Shown here: in pieces, positions 19,325 through 22,378 of the stretch
Layout: each line of letters begins with the position of its first letter
How positions within the stretch are numbered: the stretch's first letter is position 1
Assembly: GCA_033557675.1 (NCBI GenBank)
Contig: JAWQRM010000472.1
Coordinates: 1 to 22,378, forward strand
Reading direction: 5' to 3'
Origin: Coptodactyla brooksi
Taxonomy: Eukaryota; Arthropoda; Insecta; Coleoptera; Scarabaeidae
DNA length: 22,378 nt
Program-made: the position numbers and the translations under genes
Notes under the pieces: model-generated
Seen by the model: the letters and a program-made list of their open reading frames with translations, nothing else
What the model was told of the DNA's origin: nothing
Databases searched by the model: none

Positions 19325-19896
19325 ACTTTTTACTTTGGGAAGGCATTGTAACTATGTAAAGATTAACCTATAACGATGATAATAATGACATGTTCAAACT
19401 TTATTAATTTTAATTATTAATGGCAATTACAAAGAACGAAACATTATTCAAACCAGGCAATGAAAGTCAACTGACAGCGGGAAAATTGCTGGGAAGGAAA
19501 TTTATCGTATCCAGCTATCAAAAGAATTGACAATGATTGGAAATTACGAAGGAAATGGAAGTATCTAATAAACTAATTCGAATAGTAATTCAAGCAAGGA
19601 GATGGACTCAGTCCACTTTTTATTTTGGGAAGGCATTGGAACTATGGAAAGATTAAACTATAATGATGATAATAGTGACATGTTCAAACTTTAATTTTAA
19701 TTATTAATGGCAATTACAAAGAACTAAACATTATTCAGACCAGGCAATGAAAATCAGCTGTCAACGAGAAAATTGCTGGATGGATAATTTACCATATTAA
19801 CCTATTAAAAGGATTGGCAATGATTGAAAATTACGAAGAAAATGTAAGTATCTACTAATTCAAATAGTAATTCAAGAAAGGAGATGAGCTCAGTCC
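19325..19896. repeat. Direct tandem duplication, about 290 bp unit, two copies
   Basis: Copy 1 is 19325-19614 and copy 2 is 19615-19896, abutting with no spacer. Shared landmarks include GGGAAGGCATTG, GACATGTTCAAACTTTA, TTAATGGCAATTACAAAGAA, CCAGGCAATGAAA and GGAGATG..CTCAGTCC. They differ by scattered substitutions and small indels, so the duplication is old. A 100-codon minus frame (19805-20107) begins inside copy 2 and has no domain. Confidence 0.9.
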
Positions 19897-20239
19897 GCTC
19901 TTGGATAAACAAGTTTGAAGAAATTGCATTAAATGAAACAATATCTTCTAGATGTAGCAATATACCAAGATTGTCGATGAGTATATATAGCAATATAATA
20001 AAGTTATAGTTATCTCGATGGGTTATGGGAAACAGAAACTTCTGGAAATAGAAATTTAAAGAGTAAGCACTATCACTGAAAGTTTTTACAGGAAATAATA
20101 AATTCACCTAGAGTCCAGACACAAGAGGGTCACTGCAATAAATTTTAAATTGAATTAATTTTTATTCATAGTGTTATCTCTAATTGCCAGGTTAATTGAT
20201 GTAATTTAATATAGTGAATAGGAATATTATTTATCCTTT
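19897..20239. other. No recognised gene
   Basis: AT-rich DNA. The last about 70 bp may belong to the outer arm of the adjacent foldback (GAATATTATTTA near 20222-20233 has an inverted partner near 20390-20401). Confidence 0.4.
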
Positions 20240-20261
20240 GGCTCTTTTTATAACTTTATTT

Positions 20262-20299
20262 CAGCTTCAAGCGTTTCGGTCTTTTCAGACCATCTTCAG
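20262..20299 (-). ncRNA. Hammerhead-like ribozyme motif, left arm
   Basis: Minus strand: CTGAAGA (20293-20299), which satisfies CUGANGA; a T; perfect stem II GGTC/GACC around TGAAAA; then GAAAC (20273-20277). Stem III and the cleavage triplet are altered compared with the opposite arm (CGCTTG in place of CTGGTC), and the stem I partner is lost. Confidence 0.55.
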
Positions 20300-20310
20300 A
20301 ATATTGGCAA

Positions 20311-20362
20311 AGCTTCTTATTAGGATGGTCTGATAAGATCAAAAGTCGAAACTGGTCAAGCT
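20311..20362 (+). ncRNA. Hammerhead-like ribozyme motif, right arm
   Basis: Stem I AGCTT (20311-20315) pairs with AAGCT (20358-20362). The 5' core is disrupted by an insertion (CTTATTAGGA in place of CTGAAGA), stem II is partly kept, and GAAACTGGTC (20348-20357) retains GAA, a short stem III and the GUC triplet. Confidence 0.5.
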
Positions 20363-20564
20363 GAAATAAAGTTATAAAAAGAGCCAGGAGAATATTATTT
20401 AAGTCGCCAAATTAAATTATATTGTTAATTTTAATAAACCGAGATCAAATAAACGTTACAAAATAATTATCATATATTAAATTTTAATAGATTTTTTTTA
20501 CGACTTGCACTTCATATCGGGAAGCACCAATGTGAGAACATTTAACTCTGTAAAGTTGCGGATT

Positions 20565-20620
20565 TGTAACCTTTGGCTTAGTAACAATATTAGACAGCGT
20601 CAACACTGTACCAAAATCGA
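20565..20620 (-). repeat. Penelope-like terminal-repeat fragment, inverted
   Basis: The reverse complement contains GATTTTGGTACAGTGTTGAC and TATTGTTACTAAGCCAAAGG, the family seen at 8836-8889. It lies just upstream of a plus-strand hammerhead-like motif, the same inverted arrangement as the left arm at 8741-8786. Confidence 0.5.
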
Positions 20621-20663
20621 AAAATAACTGGTAGCTACAGGACGAAATACATTGTTTTTCATC

Positions 20664-20702
20664 GCTCCTGATGATGCTAACTTGGTTAGCGAATCGTGCA
20701 TC
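20664..20702 (+). ncRNA. Hammerhead-like ribozyme motif with strong stem II
   Basis: CTGATGA (20668-20674), then T, perfect stem II GCTAAC/GTTAGC around TTG, GAA (20691-20693), then TCGTGCATC. A15.1 is replaced by T and stem III is weak. The first 27 bases nearly match the motif at 8791-8823. Confidence 0.5.
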
Positions 20703-20708
20703 AAACAG

Positions 20709-20842
20709 TTGGGTTGGGTTGGATAATAAAGTTAAACAATGTTACTACTGTTATTCTATAGCTGTTATTATTTAACTCTGCCCCGAATATAAAATAATCG
20801 ATTTCGTGTAATTTTGGGTTGGGTTGGGTTGGGTTTTTGGGT
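20709..20842 (+). repeat. Two short (TTGGG)n arrays
   Basis: TTGGGTTGGGTTGG at 20709-20722 and four to five units at 20814-20842. The first starts just after the hammerhead-like motif. They may be a simple-repeat tail of a retroelement; telomere-like pentamers are an alternative reading. Confidence 0.75.
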
Positions 20843-21047
20843 TAGCTTTTACATAACTTTTATTGTCATGACATCTATAACGACATCTATACTAATAATT
20901 CCTTAAATATAATTCCAATGTAATAAGTAAGTTATGGTAAGTTACGGCAACATGTGTAAGGTGTTTAAAATTTCTACCTGTATTTTTATTACCAATAGAA
21001 AACGATTATGCATTATTCCGTAAAATCTATTCATGTTAATATTTGAT

Positions 21048-21131
21048 AAAGGCTTTTTGAGCTAACAATGTTGAATGAAAGTGCAGGTAGTAATCGCACT
21101 TTCATTCGGTATTGTTAGTTGAAAAACCTTT
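21048..21131 (+). ncRNA. Candidate microRNA-precursor-like hairpin
   Basis: The arms (21048-21084 and 21096-21131) form a stem of about 35 bp with an 11-nt loop. The tip is perfect (GAATGAAAGTGC against GCACTTTCATTC), and lower mismatches are mainly G-U or U-G wobbles on the plus-strand RNA, with one bulge. Size and shape fit a pre-miRNA. It could instead be a small inverted-repeat transposon. I do not recognise a known mature miRNA. Confidence 0.35.
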
Positions 21132-21655
21132 TTTGTTTTAATAACCTAAAGATTAAATTGAAATAAGTATCCTACTTGAAGTTAAAGAAAAGTCATAGTT
21201 GATATGTTTTATGTTTGACGTTTTACACATGTTGACATGTGTAAGACGAAGCATAGGAAAACATATAAACATTCCTAAAAGCTGATTATTACATATGTTT
21301 ATTCTGCTTTCTTGTTGTTACCATTAAGTTAAATAAAATAGTTGTATAAATAAATGTGTGAATTTAAAATTACTTATATATATATAATTCACTATTATCT
21401 TTGCAATCTTTCTAATTTCGTTATATCTCTTAATGTTTAGATTAATGAAATGAAGTTTCATCCAGATAGTATAACTGTCAGAGTTTGGTATAATGATAAT
21501 TTTGGCATTAATTCCGCTGGAAGCGAACCCCATTTTTATGTGGAGTATCACGTATATTTTCAATATTTTTACTCTTCAGTAGATTTGCCTCGGACTATTA
21601 TATTTAGGTGCTCTTGTGCTGCTAGGAGGTTCATTTAAAATAAAAAAAATACGAC
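21132..21655. other. No recognised gene
   Basis: Contains a near-palindrome at about 21226-21244 (TACACATGTTGACATGTGTA) and overlapping chance frames of 62 and 79 codons on opposite strands (21324-21638) without domains. Confidence 0.4.
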
Positions 21656-21660
21656 AATAT

Positions 21661-22205
21661 ACAGGCTGTTTCATTTATAAATCTAAAGTTGACTAGTTTT
21701 TAGAATAAACTGAACACCCTGTATATTTAAAAATAGTTCAATGTAATGTAACTTTTATTTAAAACATTTTTTTCTAAAAAAAAATAATAACAGTTCTAAG
21801 CCAAATTTTGTAATCACAGCTGTCGTGTTTTTTCAAAAATACAAAATAACCCCCAAACGGTACAATTTGCAACTAACATATAATGATGAAAGTAATCTTT
21901 AAATCTTATAAGAACTTCAAAAATGTAATAATATACAGGGTGTAAAAATCTGAAGTTGGATAGTTTTTAAAATAAACCTAATACCCTGTACGTTGCAGAA
22001 CTATTTCAGATTGTGAAGAGTTCGATGTCGTGCAATCTTTATTTGAAACATTTTTTCTAAACAAAGCAATTCCCGCAATTAAGAACGACATTGTATTTTT
22101 ACCAATTATGCTTATAACTCGAGAACTGTTGACTTTAAGCATGTACTATCCTTATAGTTTTTTACTGGCAATTTTATGTAGATTACAAAAATATATTTTG
22201 TAACA
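21661..22205. repeat. Dimer of a 274-bp repeat bearing CACCCTGTA ends
   Basis: Copy 1 starts at ACAGGCTGT (21661) and copy 2 at ACAGGGTGT (21935). Each begins with an about 60-bp mini-inverted repeat (ACAGGGTG ... CACCCTGT) around TCTRAAGTTGRMTAGTTTTTA. Both continue with CTTTATTTRAAACATTTTTT. Similarity fades in the second half. The same ACACCCTGTATA word occurs in the 5581-6377 inverted repeat. It is a widespread type of insect repeat; family not assigned. Confidence 0.75.
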
Positions 22206-22257
22206 AACAATTGCAAAAAAATTAAAAAATTTTTAGGCTAAGTACTTCAACCATATA

Positions 22258-22378
22258 CAGTCAACCTCGGATATAACGAACCTCAAGGGACAACACAAAT
22301 CGGTTCGTTATAGCCGATGTTCGTTATAATCGATGGCATTGAAAAATGCTTTAGAAATATGTTGTATATAAATAAATA
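22258..22378 (+). mobile_element. Tigger/pogo-type DNA transposon end, cut by window edge
   Basis: CAGTCAACCTCGGATATAACG (from 22258) directly follows a TA dinucleotide (22256-22257), as expected for the pogo/Tigger branch of Tc1/mariner. Subterminal repeats of the GGTTCGTTATA type follow (22302-22312 and 22319-22327, inverse of ATAACGAACC at 22274-22283). No transposase is visible before the window ends. Confidence 0.75.

Larger units (their letters stand above)
20240..20385. mobile_element. Short foldback element with ribozyme-like arms
   Basis: GGCTCTTTTTATAACTTTAT (20240-20259) and the sequence to 20294 are inverted at about 20324-20385, leaving a loop of about 29 bp. Each arm contains a hammerhead-like motif. 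The outer sequence (TAAATAATATTCT, CTGGCTCTTTTT, AGCTTGACC.GTTTCGAC) matches the ends of the 15638-16609 palindrome, so both appear to be one family of non-autonomous elements. Confidence 0.75.

Overview
The window looks like a gene-poor, AT-rich stretch of an arthropod nuclear genome. An insect is most likely and a beetle is possible. The evidence is the transposon company: irritans/mellifera-type mariner, piggyBac, Tigger/pogo, Jockey-type LINE and Penelope-like retroelement debris. There is no bacterial gene organisation, no rRNA or tRNA gene that I can recognise, and no intact host protein-coding gene. Every convincing coding signal is a decayed transposable-element protein. Most open frames over 60 codons look like chance frames in AT-rich DNA.

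Layout: 31-1086 is a foldback (long palindrome) element whose inside is about 34 copies of a degenerate 20-bp repeat that reverses polarity near 410-455. A decayed mariner on the minus strand fills about 2459-3480. A piggyBac 5' half on the minus strand fills about 4320-5334 and keeps a recognisable terminal repeat. A Jockey-like reverse transcriptase fragment and a large inverted repeat occupy 5581-6660. A second mariner scrap lies at 9043-9316. A nearly full-length but mutated Penelope-like element (reverse transcriptase plus GIY-YIG endonuclease) runs from about 9600 to 11790. Two head-to-head scraps of a probable Penelope tail lie at 14461-14890. A nested palindrome of about 970 bp lies at 15638-16609 and a shorter foldback at 20240-20385. 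A 290-bp tandem duplication lies at 19325-19896, a 274-bp-period dimer at 21661-22205, and the end of a Tigger/pogo element is cut by the window edge at 22258.

The unifying theme is a set of hammerhead-ribozyme-like motifs (CUGANGA core, stem II, GAA(A), very short self-complementary stem III, often GUC) near 8794, 11682, 14428, 15688, 16518, 20262, 20311 and 20664. Several have matching stem I arms. One sits just downstream of the Penelope endonuclease frame, and others sit in the arms of the palindromic elements. Hammerheads in Penelope terminal repeats are established; here the motif links the autonomous element to several non-autonomous palindromes.

Between the repeats are islands that look distinctly GC-richer by eye (about 3640-3990, 7990-8465, 12660-13560, 18030-18300, 18700-19140). 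They have no convincing frame and are candidate conserved non-coding or cis-regulatory DNA. A wobble-rich hairpin at 21048-21131 has the shape of a microRNA precursor. All identifications come from reading the sequence and recalling family motifs; no search was run.
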